Part shown: one piece after another, positions 11,011 through 24,560 of the stretch
Layout of the letters: each line of letters begins with the position of its first letter
Numbering within the stretch: the stretch's first letter is position 1
NCBI RefSeq assembly: GCF_010015445.1
Contig: NC_053116.1
Coordinates: 29,350,285-29,414,284, forward strand
Length of the DNA stretch: 64,000 nucleotides
Direction of reading: 5' to 3'
Origin: Perca fluviatilis
Taxonomy: Eukaryota; Chordata; Actinopteri; Perciformes; Percidae
Notes under the pieces: generated by a model
The model's input: the letters and a program-made list of their open reading frames with translations, nothing else
Told to the model about the DNA's origin: nothing
Databases searched by the model: none
Program-made: the position numbers and the translations under genes

Positions 11011-13739
11011 ATGACAACTCTAACAAGGCAAGACCTCAATTTTGGACAAGGTAAGACAACCAAACTAACCGGCGGCATGAAACGGCCAATCATCTGTCCT
11101 TTAGCTGTTGCTCATGCCTCGAAAAAATTAAGTTGAAATATTTGGCAATTAAATTTGACTCTGGCTATGAGTTGATAACCCATTCACATATGCTGAATTC
11201 TGGGTATAGGCTACATTGACCTATTCGGCATAGCATAATACATATCAGAAGTTTACTATATTTCTGTAAATTCTCCCTTTGTTGCTTGTGAGCTTATAGG
11301 GCAACACTAAATTGCTGAATAATTGCATTGAGTTTGGTGGTACTTTGTAAAGTCGGTACAAGGAAACCTGAAATGCATGGAGATCGTATTATCCAGTTGA
11401 TTCTTGTTTTCCAGTGGTTGCGGACATCCTGTGTGAGTTCCTGGAGGTCGCTATTCATCTCATCCTGTATGTCCGTGAAGTTTATCCCTCGGGAATATTT
11501 CAGAAGAGAAAGAAATACAATGTACCTGTGCAGGTACAGATGACTATATGTGGAATTACCACTAATGCTCACAGTTTTTAGGAAGGCTTGTCTATTTGTA
11601 CAGTATGTCTTATATTGGGTTACTGTTTTTGATGTGTTTTTTTTCCCCAGATGTCATGTCATCCAGAGCTGAATCAATATATCCAAGATACACTTCATTG
11701 TGTAAAGCCACTCATTGAGAAGGTAAGACATGACGTGATGTTGACTAAGATTAATTAAGGAAACACCCGACATCTCTCATCTACCTGATGCACTACTGAA
11801 GTATTTCATTTCCCTCCCAGAATGATGCAGAGAAGGTGGTGGTGGTCATCATGGACAAAGAGCATCATCCAGTAGAGAGATTTGTGTTTGAGATGTCCCA
11901 ACCTCCTCTGCTCTCCATCAGGTTTTCTCCCTTCTTCTTCTCATTTTTTTAAATCAGTAGTGAGTATAAACAACTACTTTGTGATATATTTTCAGGGTGA
12001 TCATGGTCGCTAACTTAACTGCCTGTGATTTTGTTGTTACAGCTCAGACACATTACTGTCACATGTGGAGCAGCTGCTGAGGGCATTCATACTGAAGATC
12101 AGTGTGTGTGATGCTGTTTTAAATAATAACCCACCAGGTAACATCACTTATGATTATGTAAAGAGAAGCACATGAAAGACGCAGTGCCCTCCCACTTATA
12201 TATTCCTAAAACCTTTTATGAATTTTGAAAAATGATTTGCTCTGATTCCCTGACGTGATTCAGCCCAGCTAAAGAAATGAGTCTCTACAACGGTGGTTCC
12301 CAAAATCTTTTCAGTGATGCCCCCCCTTTGTAAGAAGAACCGTTGGCAATTGTTAGCATCAGAGCACAATAGTTTATTTATCACTCTCAAATGATTTAGA
12401 TTTGCGGTGCAGCGATTGATAACATTATTCGTTGAACTCGTGTTTGACAAGTCACATGTAACTTACTTAAGTTAATTGATAATTGATCATTATGAGGAAT
12501 AGGTAGGATTTCCAACTTTAATAGAATTGATCTCATCCTACACAATAGACAAAGTGCTTACTACGATATGATTACTAAGCCTGCCAGGCTGTGTAGTGCC
12601 TAGGGTGAAGAGATGAGAATGGGTGAAATTCAGGACAGTACAGTATGTTTAGTGCCACAGTGACAGTCAAAACTCAACCCACCATGAACATGAAGTCAAC
12701 TGTCATTAGGGAAAATAAACACAATGACTCTGTTTTATGCAACAGTTTCATAAAATTATTTTATTTTATTCATTTCGTCAGTGCGGTGCCTATCACATCT
12801 GTCCGCGTGGCGTGGCGTGCATCAGTCCTCCGTGGTTGCCTGCAGCCACACTTTCCCTGTCTTTGCATCTTCTGCTATCTGCCTCTATACTAGAAAACAA
12901 AAAGGGGAAAAGAGCACGCACATTGTGGCTATAACTAATCAAACTTAGGTTTAGTCTAATTTTCTGGACAAACGGGACAGGATTTGAGACAACTGCTCGT
13001 AATTTGGGTCTGGTCATCCTAATGGTGCCCCAACAAGCCCTGTTAATCAAATGCTTTAGGTTGCAGATGATCAGAGTAATGGCTGTGGTTGGAATTAATG
13101 TCTGAAAATACATCAGAGTCTTAATAACGAGATTATGACACATAAATCATATTCAAGTGGGAATAGATACAGACCATAGACTTGTTTGTGACCTGCTGTT
13201 TGTCACAGGGTGTTCATTTACAGTACTGGTACATACCAGAGATGCTGCGACACGCAACATGGAGAAGGTTCAAGTCATCAAGGTGAGGTTTTTAAAACAC
13301 TGCAAACCTATAACTTAACTCATGATGTGCCACTGCTAATACTAACTGAGCAGCCTGTTTAATTTTTAGTTTTGTAAATATTGTAATCAGCTCTAATAAT
13401 ATGTAAACACTGAATAATTATATGCATGCATTGTGTCACATTTGTGCATTTCCCTCTTCAGGATTTTCCTTGGATAGTTGCTGATGAGCAGGAGGTCCAC
13501 ATGCAGGAGCCTAGACTCATCCCACTGAAGACCATGACATCTGATATAGTAAAAGTGAGCAGAAACATCCCACTAATTGATCAGTTCAGCTGTTCAAAGA
13601 CACTCCGATTGTGTTGTTATGTTTTGTTGAATTGTCATTACGTCACATTGAAATTCACTCATTTACTCGTACTGATTTTTGATCGATCTCTGTCTTTCAG
13701 ATGCAGCTCTATGTGGAAGAGAGGGCCCAGAAAACGTAG
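11011..13739 (+). CDS. mad2l2: REV7/MAD2L2, HORMA-domain adaptor
   Basis: Complete 210-aa protein (human 211). Exons: 11011-11050, 11415-11533, 11651-11722, 11821-11921, 12043-12137, 13209-13282, 13462-13554, 13701-13739; all GT-AG with phases that join, ending in TAG. It starts [19 protein letters not shown] and the HORMA domain fills residues 13-203. Residues known from human structures are kept at the same numbers: Y63 and W171 for clamping the REV3 peptide, and L186, Q200 and Y202 for REV1. The last residues (AQKT) differ from human. REV7 bridges REV3 and REV1 in DNA polymerase zeta, joins shieldin in double-strand-break repair choice, and binds CDC20/CDH1 in mitosis; it acts mainly in the nucleus. 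Confidence 0.97.
12290..12345 (+). repeat. hAT-like terminal fragment in mad2l2 intron 5
   Basis: CGGTGGTTCCCAAAATCTTTT followed by GATGCCCCCCC resembles a hAT terminus of the CAGTGGTTCCCAAA type. No matching right end was seen in the rest of the 1.07-kb intron (12138-13208), which otherwise holds no recognised feature. Confidence 0.4.
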
Positions 13740-14593
13740 TCCTGTGACGATGTTGAGTCATGAGCAAAGTATATAACACGGCCCATCAGAGCTGGAACAG
13801 TCAAAAAGAAACATGAGTTTTTGTTGAACACATGGGATCATCAAGAAAGAGATGTGGAGTGTGTTCAGGAGGTGTGAACATTCTGCAGCTAGCGTTGGTG
13901 TGTATGGTGTCTACACGTACGTTTACATGCACACCACTATTCCACTATTATTCAGAATATGACAATATACCGAATTTGATACATGTCATGTATACAGCAT
14001 ATTGCGGTTGGATATTCCGAATAAGGCCTTTTTCCGAATATAGCATTTTCCGATTAAGACGTGGGATATTCCAGTATTATTCAGGTTTTAGAGGCATTCT
14101 TTGGACATGTATACAGCGCATTTGGAACATGCATCTCAATCTGGGTTTTTACAGCAGTTTACGGCCTCTTGCCTGTTTACAGCTTATGGTCAGCTCTGTG
14201 CGTTGCTGTGGTTGCTGTAAACAAACCAACCAGCCGATAGTTTGCAGGGCTGCAGACCCGATAAGAAGGAGAAACGCAGCAACTTTTAAACATTATCAAT
14301 GACTTGGATATCAACAGGTTTTTGGATAGTCTTTTTCAGAATTAGGAAAAAAACGGAATATTATGTGCATGTAAACGTAGTCAGTGTTATCGGTCGGGGA
14401 TGCAGTGTGAGAGTTTTGGGTTGGTTCCTATGAAGTAAAAGAGATCTTGGTGTGTTATTTCAATGCAACCAGTGGTAATGTTCTTCTCCATTCTTATGTG
14501 ACAAATTCAAAGTTTTGATGTTGTGACAAAAGAACAGCTTTAACTGCTGATAATGTGATTTTAGTATGTAAAAAAAAAAGAAATTGTAATAAA
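13740..14593 (+). other. Presumed mad2l2 3' UTR with polyadenylation signal
   Basis: The first AATAAA downstream of the stop codon is at 14588-14593, in an A-rich stretch. If used, the 3' UTR is about 870 nt and contains the whole MITE at 13916-14381. An earlier non-canonical site cannot be excluded. Confidence 0.45.
13916..14381. mobile_element. MITE with TACGTTTACATGCACA ends
   Basis: The left end (TACGTTTACATGCACA, 13918-13933) recurs inverted at 14364-14379. The ends are followed by TATTCC/GGAATA repeats typical of a common fish MITE family as I recall it. There is no coding capacity; the open frame across it is accidental. The target duplication is not clear. Confidence 0.75.
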
Positions 14594-15131
14594 AAAATGT
14601 TTTTAAAGCACCACCACTAGAACTCTCTGTCTTAGTGTGTATTAACGCAAGACGTTTGTTGAATGACTCCTGGTAATAAGCCAAACTCATTCTTCTAAAT
14701 GGAATAACAATTACTGCAGATGGTTCAAAGTCTTCAACAGCACCACACACCAGAAGATATTTATTTACTGACCTCTGCTTGGTGGACTCTCAGGTAGAGC
14801 TGAGGTAAAGTTGTTTAGAACTAAAGCTTTTTTATGCTTCTGCATCAACTCCACGAACAGTGAACTAGCGTGTTGCTACTCCCCACAGTAGGCTGCTTGA
14901 AACACCGACTATCAACACACAGGACGAGTTGACCAATCGCAGTCCTTGCGGTCTGCGTCGCCTCGACACAAAGTAAAAAAATTTTGGAGGCGCACGTCGA
15001 GCTACGGCAGAGGGCTCATGAGTTTAGCTTAAAGACGATTATGATCCAATAAATATAATAAAATTTGTGTTGCTCTTGCAGCAGGGAGCAAAGCAGCCGT
15101 CCCCGAATTCAGAGACTTACACCAGACCGAT
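14594..15131. other. Intergenic, probable dispersed repeat
   Basis: No gene is recognised. The stretch 14816-15012 (GC-rich, with a GGCGCACGTCGAGCTACGG motif) has the look of an interspersed repeat seen in many fish genomes, but I cannot name it. Confidence 0.3.
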
Positions 15132-15917
15132 TTAAGGGACTTTTGATTCACAGCTTCCTGCAACATTGACTCCTGCACCAATGGGCCTGAGACAAAAGAA
15201 TGAAAAATGACACTAGTAATCCTTAAGACAATGACAACAACAAGTTGATGCCACTCTCTGGGAAGCCATGCAACAAAGTGCTTTCTACAGTGCTGATGGA
15301 TTTGATGAAGTATTATTCCTGCTGCTGTTATCACCATAGTAACGTTACAGACTTTACATAATATGGACATGTCCATTTAGAAAGAACTCTTGTGCTCTTG
15401 AAAAACACAATTTGATACGTTTTACTCTCTTTAATTCCATTGACTCTTTGTTGATGCATAGTTGCAACACTGAAGTTGTATTAATACAACAGATAATCAT
15501 TACAATAAATAATATTTTACAAACTTGTATATAACTTTCAAAGTTAATGTATGTTATGACACCAGATTTATGAAAAACTAAACTATTCCATCAGAAATGG
15601 AGGTTTTACTTGCAAACTTACAAAGCTTACTAGTACTTAAACATTAAACTGGTGTCGGCTTTAAAAACCTAATTTTAGACCATACATGTCCACATATGGT
15701 TTTATTTCATCCACATCTTCTTACATTTATATGTTTGTTCTTCAACAGCATCAGAAAATCCTCAAAAATACGAAAACTTTATATGTGATGAATCTTTATG
15801 TCAGGCGTCACTTTTGTCTCACCTCATCACAGAAGACTGTGGTGCATCGACTTTCATGTTGATGTTTTCCTCGTTCCGGCGATCATATTGCACGCTGCCA
15901 GCACTGTTGGAGTCCAT
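15132..15917 (-). CDS. Doubtful two-exon small ORF, unknown product
   Basis: On the minus strand, exon A (15917-15823) reads from ATG as MDSNSAGSVQYDRRNEE and on to a good donor (ATGAG|GTGAGA). The acceptor TTTTGTCTCAG lies at 15187, and exon B (15186-15132) continues the frame as PIGAGVNVAGSCESKVP and then stops. Joined, they give 49 aa. The frame stays open for 14 further codons upstream of the Met, after an AG that could be an acceptor, so this may be the end of a longer gene or a gene fragment. I recognise no family. Short splice-compatible frames arise by chance. Confidence 0.25.
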
Positions 15918-18297
15918 GTGGGAAGTCCTTCTTCTCCTCAGAGGGTTATCTGCTGCCTGGAATCACTGTTCACTCACCGCTTCACTGCTCAGCCTGGACA
16001 CATAAACACAGTGCTGTGACACACTGAGGATGAAGAGGTGTCTGTGTAACAAAATGTCTACAACACTACAGCATCACGACTACTGTAAAAATAAGAAAAA
16101 GCTGAGTTGAATATCATATCATTATGTGTAGTAATATTAAAAAGTAAATGTAACTTGCTGCTGTTGGATTACTTAACAAAAAAATCTACTTTTAATACAT
16201 CATAATTCCCTTAAAGTGTGAAATGAATCAAATATTAACAGTGTTTATTTAGCCCTGGAGCTAAATCAGACCACATATGAAATCATTATACTCAAAAGCA
16301 GTGATTTGATTGTTATCAAGCATAATCACTTTATATCACTACATTCAAATACACTTAACTGGTGCTCACCTGTATCTCAAACATCTAACAACCTGTCTAA
16401 GAAGCTCAGCTGCTCACTTTTAAAGCCACGACTGAGACTGAGAGAGACATATCTCCTGCTTAGTATGAGACCTTGGCCATAGTTCATGTGTTCACTGAGG
16501 TCAGCCTGTCATAAATCCATTGCTTGTACTCCAGCTTGTCTTATATGACTCTCAGTGATAAGGGACAATTTAAGCGTTGTCTCCGGTTTCATCACATCCT
16601 GTGCAGACAATGGACTGCAAAGCAAAAATACTTAGTTTTACAGATTTTCATAATACTCCCTCTCCTGCATGAAAACGTAATTTCGTTGAATATAAAATCC
16701 CTGTGTTGTTTTAAAGATTTTCTCTTTGGCTCTATTGCAGGAGAGAAACATGTTTCACCTCTGTTTTTGCTGGAATAACAGCTCTCTCTTGTGTTTTTAG
16801 ATGGAAAGAAACCTAGCAATCAATTCAAGGTTGAAGTTGGCTTCAGGGCTTAGGGCTTTACATGCATCCATGGGTCCTCAGGTACCAAGAGGAAGACTGT
16901 AGCCAGCACTAGTGTTGTTTTTGCTGCCCTTTGGTCACTCTGCATGGCCCGGTGGAGGTGATTGCTGTCAGTTTATTGACATAAATGTTGTACACTGCTG
17001 CCCCCTCATGGACAGGCATTAAGCTTATAATCTTGCATTGCTAGACCTGTCTGCACAGTGCTGTGGAGTAAGAAGCGTATGGCCATAGACTGTTATGACT
17101 CTGAGCACCTACTACACCTCTCTTTATACCTTGAAATAATATAACATGTTTTTTTTCACATTATTTTTACTCTTATTATGTAACACTTTAACACATGCAC
17201 ATATTTGCATAGGATCAGGCAATGCAAACTATTTCTAACTACCATGGGTTTTCTTGGTTATCGTATAATAAAACATTTACCGGTAGTTAACTTTTCATTT
17301 GCATATACAGATATAATTTGAATCAAAATATATGAGTTCCATCTCCTCAAAAGACAGGCACACTTTGTTTTTCATCATAATACTCTACCATACCATACGC
17401 AATCAACACTTCACTCGATTTACTTTTATACTAAACTCGATATTTTGATTTCCTACTATTTAATTTTGTATTGCTATTTGTCCGTAATGTACTGTAGCTG
17501 TAGCACTGCTACTTCTGTCTAACCATATGGCACTTGTATTATTGTACGATTTCGCGTCAGCTCATGTCCATGCGACCGTCCATCTACACATCCATGCTGT
17601 CCATGCGGAAAAGATTATTTTAGAGCAGGGCTCTTCAACGTTTTATAAGCCAAGGACCCCTTAACTGACGGATCAGGGACCCCCTACTACATTGTATAAA
17701 ATGTTGCATATTAAACTTGGCCTACAGTAACATGTAGGGCGGCCTAAAGTATACATACCTTTTTAGTGCATAAAGCTTTTAGCTATTAAGCTATTAAAAT
17801 ATATTATATATATAATAATATATATTATAAATATATAATAATTGTTGGCATGATTTTATAAATCATGTTTTAATGTTAAACATACTGTACATGTGGCACA
17901 CTGAATCCTTAGGATTAACTGTATCTGTGAATGGCTACCCAATGATTTTTTTCTCCACAAATAGCCTAATTTATATTTGACAATACTATTTCATGTTAAG
18001 ACATTTTAGTCTTTGAAAAAATTTACAATAATTTAATGGCCCCCCTGCAGTAACTTGGAGGACCCCCTAGGTGTCCCAGACCCCCTGTTGAAGATTTTTT
18101 TTTTGTGTGTAAAGTATGTCCCATGGCGCAATAGGTTCCATTATCTTGTTATGACTCAGGCCGCTGAGGGCCTCTACTCCACTGACACTCCCGGTGACCT
18201 TTGGTACAGTGCAGAGGCTTCTGCATGAGCAAAGCTCCACGCTGAGGCAATAGAAATAAAAGGAAGAGCTGTAGTTTAAAAGTCAAAAGGTAGTACG
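15918..18297. other. Intergenic, upstream of tmem82
   Basis: AT-rich DNA without a supported gene. It contains a hAT-like element (17626-18095). The last 200 bases presumably hold the tmem82 promoter and 5' UTR. No TATA box or other convincing promoter motif is visible. Confidence 0.4.
17626..18095. mobile_element. Non-autonomous hAT-like element
   Basis: The left end (CAGGGCTCTTCAACGTTTTA with AAGGACCCCTTAACT) is mirrored at the right end by GACCCCC blocks and GTTGAAGAT. This is a family of hAT MITEs common in fish. The right terminus is eroded into a T-run, so the target duplication cannot be read. The interior is AT-rich, with an ATATAT tract near 17800-17845, and non-coding. Confidence 0.65.
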
Positions 18298-20629
18298 ATG
18301 TTATCCTTTATCACGTCGCTTATTCCAACTTCCTACTTAATACCAGAGTGGTTGACTCTCGATATAAATCCACTGGATAGTTTACTTCAAGGTGAGCTAC
18401 TCATCTATTCATTTTTCTGACGTCCACATTGCTACAGTCTGTTTCTACACTGTAAAGGTGGCTCGAATATTTAATTGGTTGAAAATGCAGTGTTCTGTGA
18501 CTTGCAGGACTGGTGGGTGCATGTGGGATCTCTGTGCTATGCTCCACAATAAGACTGCACTTATTTCTAGAAGAAGAGAGGTAAGGAAATCACATTTTAT
18601 TAGATTTGTGCACGAAGATGAATTGGGTGTTAATTTTCATAACCTAAACAGTTTGTAAGATTTCAAGTTTTTTTTCACCATTCTCTTTATAGTGTAGTTT
18701 AATTTTTTTACTTTCATTTCTGACTTGATTTGTTTCCCTACAACCCACAGTTGTAATGATAAAAATGATAAAGACACATTAAGCCAGAGGACACCAAGTC
18801 ATCAAAGGAGCACTTACAGTGGACTTTTCGGGATGCTGCAGTTTTTCTTTGTGACTGGGATGCTGGCTGTAGTGGGCTCCCGTGTTGCCTCCCTGGTGGT
18901 ACTAGAGTTTTGTCTTCGTGCTGTCTCTGGATTGGTTACAGCAGGACCAGTAAGAAACCAATCATGTGATTGAACATATGCCTGGTACTCAACTATATCA
19001 TCTGATTTGCCTGTTGCTGCTACTGCTCAATTTCAATTTCTAGAATTTATCACATCATGATGACACATAATAACATCTATTATAACAAACCCCCATCATG
19101 TGTTTTGATTCATCCATCAGTTTTGTTCATATGCTCCTTTATTCCCCAGGAGTCCAGGAAATGTGTGCAGCAGCTGTTAGTTCAAAGCCAGTTCTCTCTA
19201 GGCTGTGCCCTAACCTGCAGTTTGCACTTTCTCCATGAGGGGGCGGCCCAGCGCTGGCTATGCCTGCTCCTGGCAGCAGCACCTAGCTGGTTCCTGGCTA
19301 GTCAGGCCACACGGCTGCTGCGCCATGTCATGGCTCTGTATAAACTCCACAGCTCACAGCGCTACTGCGGCATTTGCATCTGCCTCCTCACATCAGGCCG
19401 CAGTGTGCTGCCTATGCTGTGCAGGACTATGATCATTACTTTCTCTGTGGCTGTGGTGGCCTCCATTTCAATCATCAATCAACACTTCCTCTCTGCAACA
19501 GAGGCCCTCAGGTTTTGGACACCACTGACTATCTGCTACACACTGTTGGTTGTGTACATGCAGGGTAAGAAACATGTAAAATGGGAAACATGTCCTGGTT
19601 ATGGTGCAATACTCATTAGAAACTGATCAATCTGGCAAGGACCTTCAATAATAACACAGCCTTTAGCAGTGTGATAGTATGGACCCCTCTCGATATGTTA
19701 AGAAAACAATTATTAATTCATCAGTTAGACAGTGTTCTGGTCTTGTCTGACCACTAATGCATCCATCATTAATTTAAGCATCCTGATGTTTTATAGATCT
19801 GTCCTAAATTGTATTAATTTTCACCAAATATCTCCTTTTAATACTGCGTTTTGGTTCTGCAGAGGAGCAGCACCGTCTGCCCGGTAGCCAGGCTGTCTTG
19901 AACACAGTGGTGGTGCGTCTCGGTGGTTTGATGATCCTGATGCTGACTGTTGGACGTTGGGCTGACGTGCTCCACATCCTAATGTGTTTCCTGGGTGAGG
20001 CTAGCTGTCTAATCCCCACTAAGGATCTGCTGGATGCGGCATCCTCACAGGTCAGTGAGTCTCCCTGGAAGCAGCACATGTGCACCGAAAGCCCCATCTG
20101 TCCATCGGGACCCCAAAACTGGGGCAGAATATCAATGTGTTCATTAGACTGGGTCCCGAGATAAAACTGAACTTCTCAAACTTGTATCCCAGGTGGAGAA
20201 AGGTATAAGATCCCCAAGACAGATTCAGGTCAAAGTATTCTCTGACTCAGAATACTGAGCCTACTTCTCCCTTCACTGAGCTAGCCTGATTAGAGTTTCA
20301 AGTAAAAGCATACACTGTTGATACAGTGCTTATAAAAAAAGTAGCATTTTTTGCATATATGTTAATTGGCTTATAAAAGTGGATTGAAAATATTCAGCAA
20401 ATAAAAAAAGTTGATGAAAATTAAGATTATGTTTAAAGACTGAGTTAAACAATACATATAATTGGAGCCAAATTGAAACCCCCCACAAATATTCAATGTA
20501 ATAATATAATCTATGATTACGTTTTGAGTAATGATGATTCATCTGTCATACTTGTACATACAGGATGAAGAGGATTATACAGACTACGTACGTAGACCAC
20601 AGGCACAAGAGAAGGAGCATCAGAGATAG
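18298..20629 (+). CDS. tmem82: Transmembrane protein 82
   Basis: Complete 344-aa membrane protein (human about 343). Exons: 18298-18391, 18508-18580, 18751-18949, 19150-19564, 19863-20050, 20564-20629; GT-AG introns and consistent phases, ending in TAG. The start MLSFITSLIPTSYLIPEW leads to LDSLLQGLVGACG, as in the human N-terminus. Strongly family-typical stretches are GSRVASLVVLEFCLRAVSG in exon 3, LYKLHSSQRYCGICICLL in exon 4, and RFWTPLTICYTLLVVYMQ spanning the exon 4 end. Several hydrophobic helices are evident. The last exon encodes a short acidic-then-basic tail (DEEDYTDYVRRPQ). Human TMEM82 lies close to SPEN, matching this order. Its biochemical role is unknown. Confidence 0.95.
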
Positions 20630-20917
20630 ACACACTCAGATTTTAAAATGTAGTGGCACTTCTTTTTAATGACACTCATTTGTGTAAGTCCTATTAGGGC
20701 TAAATCAACAATGGATGCTTTATAACATCAAAACAGTTATATTGCCCATATTTGTAAGGTTTCTTTTTTTTTTTTAATTGGTAATATTTCAATTATGTAT
20801 TTAATGTTCTTGACTGTAGCAGTACTTTGCTTTATTGTTTATTCCCTTTTTAATGTTTATTGTTTACTGTATATGCACCTTATACACCTTGCAAGTGCAA
20901 ACTTCCATGCCAATAAA
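20630..20917 (+). other. Presumed tmem82 3' UTR
   Basis: AT-rich sequence after the stop codon. The first AATAAA is at 20912-20917, so the transcript probably ends shortly after 20930. Confidence 0.5.
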
Positions 20918-20939
20918 TATGAGTATGTTGTTCTATTTA

Positions 20940-23900
20940 GAATATGTTTTTATATTGGAAATTGAAAATATATGGAAATTCAATATCTTAAAAAAAGGTT
21001 ATCCAAAAACCATTGCCTATATATGTGGAATAGTAAAATGAACCACAGTATAATCTTCTTGTCCGTTATTCTCTTATGAATCAGATTTTCTTTGTGATTT
21101 TCAGTTCATTCATTATAACTCAGGTGACAAACTTGCAGTTCTGGATTTTTTTCTAGGAGTTTGTGTGACATCTTGGATGAATTAATGCCAGTAACTTGCT
21201 AGGAGAATCATAGTACCAAATTTTCTTTGTGGGGCCCCAGAGCCTGGGGGCGTTGTAAGCCTTTCCACAGCTTAGGCTACTGATAGATGAGGGTCAAAAT
21301 AAGCGAGGTTTACAATGTGTAGGTTATGTTGCTATAATCAAACCTAGCTGTGAGCAATCAGCGATTCTCATTATCCCACTAATTGGTATGATTATAGGAG
21401 GTTTAAGAATGTATTTTATTTCCATTAATTTGGCAATGGGATTAGCTATTCTCTTTTTACATTTTAAAGAGCATGAGAACACAAAAATGTGTTATGTAGG
21501 CCTACATTACATACATTATGAACTTCAAAAGGGGGGAAATTTCATGAGACTATTACACACAGCTCGCATCAACGTTTTACCATAAAACAAATAGCTAGCA
21601 AATGGATTAAATGGGAGCACTAAACATGTTGAACAAAATTGCTCGCAATTTTCACCGGTAATGCAGTTCCTGACAGCTGCAAACGTTAATAAGAAATACA
21701 GACATAAACTCCATACCAAACAGCTTAGGCAATTGGTAAATTTAATTTTCATTTTGTCGGTTAAACTCAATTTCCACACAACCTATGGGCCTAAAAATAT
21801 CTGCTTTTGTCTCTCCGGAGGTTGTCTACTTCAAAAGAAAAGGCAAAATGGCTGACGACAACGTTAGTGCTGTAATGTCGCACAAAATGGCGTTAGACAA
21901 AGAAAAGGCTGGTTTTACTCTGACATTTCCTCTAAATACTTGCGGAAAAGTTAAAGTCACTGACCCGCGTTAATACACAAACTTTTACGAACACCAAATT
22001 CGCTGTATAACACCAGAGAGGATTGTTACTCTATTTCGCCTTTACATTCAAGTTTTTGCTACAGTGTATCAATAACCGTAAAGCCTTGCTTCTTGTGACC
22101 ATTTATAAGCTCTCTGACACCCACGTCAAATTACATCCACATTTTGCTGCCGGTATTACGCCCATTAGATGTGTCTTTATTGAGAGCTGTGGACTGACAG
22201 AAATATATATTCCATGAGAGGGTTTTTGTTTTAATAGTCCCGTCATTCCTTGACAAAAAGGCGTGTAAAATTACAGTGGGCACATTAGTCTGACGGTCCA
22301 GTTCCCAAGATAATCCATGTCTGAGAATCACTGAAGAGGAAATTTAGTTTTGGTGTCTAGTCGATCCACCAAAATATGAAATTGTACTCCAAAAGGTTTA
22401 TTGGACTTTTAACTGAATACAGTTCCACTTCAGGACGAGTTCAGTAGACACAGAGAGGACCGTTCTCCATGAGCACCCGAATATGGTGAAAATGCCCATT
22501 AAAATGACTGCGTACTTGTTGTCACCTCCTCAGGAGATTTCCAGACTTCTCTGTTCTCATCTGATAGGCACGCTGGACGCATGCGCATAGCAGTTGTGCG
22601 TGTCCCCTGTTACCGCATTTTGACGCAAGCGCACTTCTGCCTTTGATATGCGTGCTTAATATAGTAACAAAAGCAGAATAATGCTATAGTGTAGTAACAG
22701 AGCTTTTCCTTAACCCAAAATTCAATTCAATAATCGTTTTATATCATGAGCTAAACGTAACACTATGACACTATGAATATCATGGGTAAATGTATTGAGG
22801 AGTAAATGAACTGAAAGTCAGGTTACTCACCATTTAGGCATCTTACAGATGTTGACCCCCGGATTAAATAGTAAGCTACATAAACAAGTATCAGAAAATA
22901 TGGGGATAATCCTTTAAGGGAAAACACATAATAAAAAACGTTGCCGCTTTTATATACCCCTCATCAATGTTTATCACAACCAGTTGTACCTTTGGACATA
23001 GGCCTGATTGATCATGTTACTTATTAGCTTAAAACAGAGCTCAGACCAGGTCAACGTTTTTGACTTAATAGCCTTCACACCATTCTGTAGCCGACTACTA
23101 GTAGTATAGTAGTATATTAGTTAAAGCTTTATTTGTCCCGATGGACCGCAGGTAAAAAGCAAAAGGGCAGAGAAAACATTAAGGGTAGGCTAAAGCAGAA
23201 TCAGACAAATTCTAAACCTTATTATAATAAAGTGAAGTGTTTTATGAATAACGTCTGTTGTCTCATATCTGTTGCATTGCTCTTCTTTTCAATCCTGTGT
23301 TACAGGTTTTGGGTTTGTATATCATGTTTTGTGTCTCATCCTGTCAGTTAGCAAAACCTTCTAATGCATGATTGTTTCATTTTAGGTATTTGTTTTTATC
23401 AGTGATCCTAAAAGATCTAACAATCCATTGCTCACAAATATTAAGGTTTCTTCTTATGCCATACAGTATATCAAGTCAACTCAAAGACACTTACTGTAAA
23501 AGGGATTTAGTTTGACTGAATGCTTGTTTTGCCACACATGTCAATCTTATTTTTTGAGAATATTTTTAAGACTAATGGAAAGTAGGCTCTTTTTCTCTAT
23601 TTGCACTAACGTGTTAGGCAATCCCATGTGCTTTGGTGATACATAAGTCACTGATGTTTTTTTCTCCCAATTCCCCCAAATTAGGCTAAATATATGGCCT
23701 TTTAGTGTACAGACTGTGGTAATTGGTTTGTTATTGACAGGTGACAAACTAACGGGACAATAATGTATTTAGTGCTCCTAGATTGGCAAGTATCAGAACA
23801 GTACTTTGTTTAAAGTTTGTTTGAAATGTATATATAATTTCCTGGTAATTCTGTGGGCCAAAAAGTACACTTTATGATAAAAGAAATCTCTCTTAAGCAT

Positions 23901-24560
23901 AAAGATTTAAGACTGTAATCTATTCTGATTTACAGAATCATTAAAACTGCTCTACCTCGGAGCAATAATTGAGATATTAAACTTTAATGGAGTCAATACA
24001 GATCTTAACTCACAGTACGTCACAGCATATTGCTTTACTGGAGCTCATCACAGCCTCAGACGTTCTTATCATTAACATTCAGATTTGTCTACAACAGGCC
24101 CTTAGTTTCCTGTTTCCTGCAGGCTTAAGAGAGCATCTTCAACACAACCTTTTAAAACTCTGTTCAAATGGAGAGGACTCAACTCAGCAAACCCTCATGT
24201 ATGACTAAATGCCTATAGTATTATTTTACTGATGTAAAATGGTACCCTAAGTTCTTGAGACAAATAAAGAGCAATTAGTGGTGACTACTACATCATGAGT
24301 CCACTCAACAAACTATTACTGAAGCTCCCTCTGCTATTTTTTTTTTTTTTAAAGCGGGCATATGACTTGATAAATGTGGGGTGATGTTCCACCATTGGTA
24401 AAAAAAATTAAATATAGCCTATTATAATAACAAAACATTACTCGATGCAAATATATAGTTACTGTATGCAAAGTGTCTCACATCGCCATACCCAACTAGC
24501 ACTGATGGGATCCTCCTGTGCCTCTCAGATGTCAAAGCACCTTCATTCAACCAGGGGTTT
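20940..24560. other. Intergenic between tmem82 and spen
   Basis: No supported gene. An NRF1-type palindrome CGCATGCGCA at 22578-22587 lies in a locally GC-richer patch (22550-22650), which might be a distal promoter or regulatory island. The rest is AT-rich without clear repeats. Confidence 0.4.

Noticed and set aside
13832..14302. 156-codon open frame downstream of mad2l2
   Set aside because: It runs through the MITE, shows no family resemblance and lacks splice logic.
15918..16019. Splice junction of a 5' exon for the doubtful minus-strand ORF
   Set aside because: The GTGAGT donor and the next AG are only about 25 nt apart, too short for a vertebrate intron.
19804..20097. Minus-strand frame over tmem82 exon 5
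   Set aside because: Antisense shadow of a confirmed coding exon.
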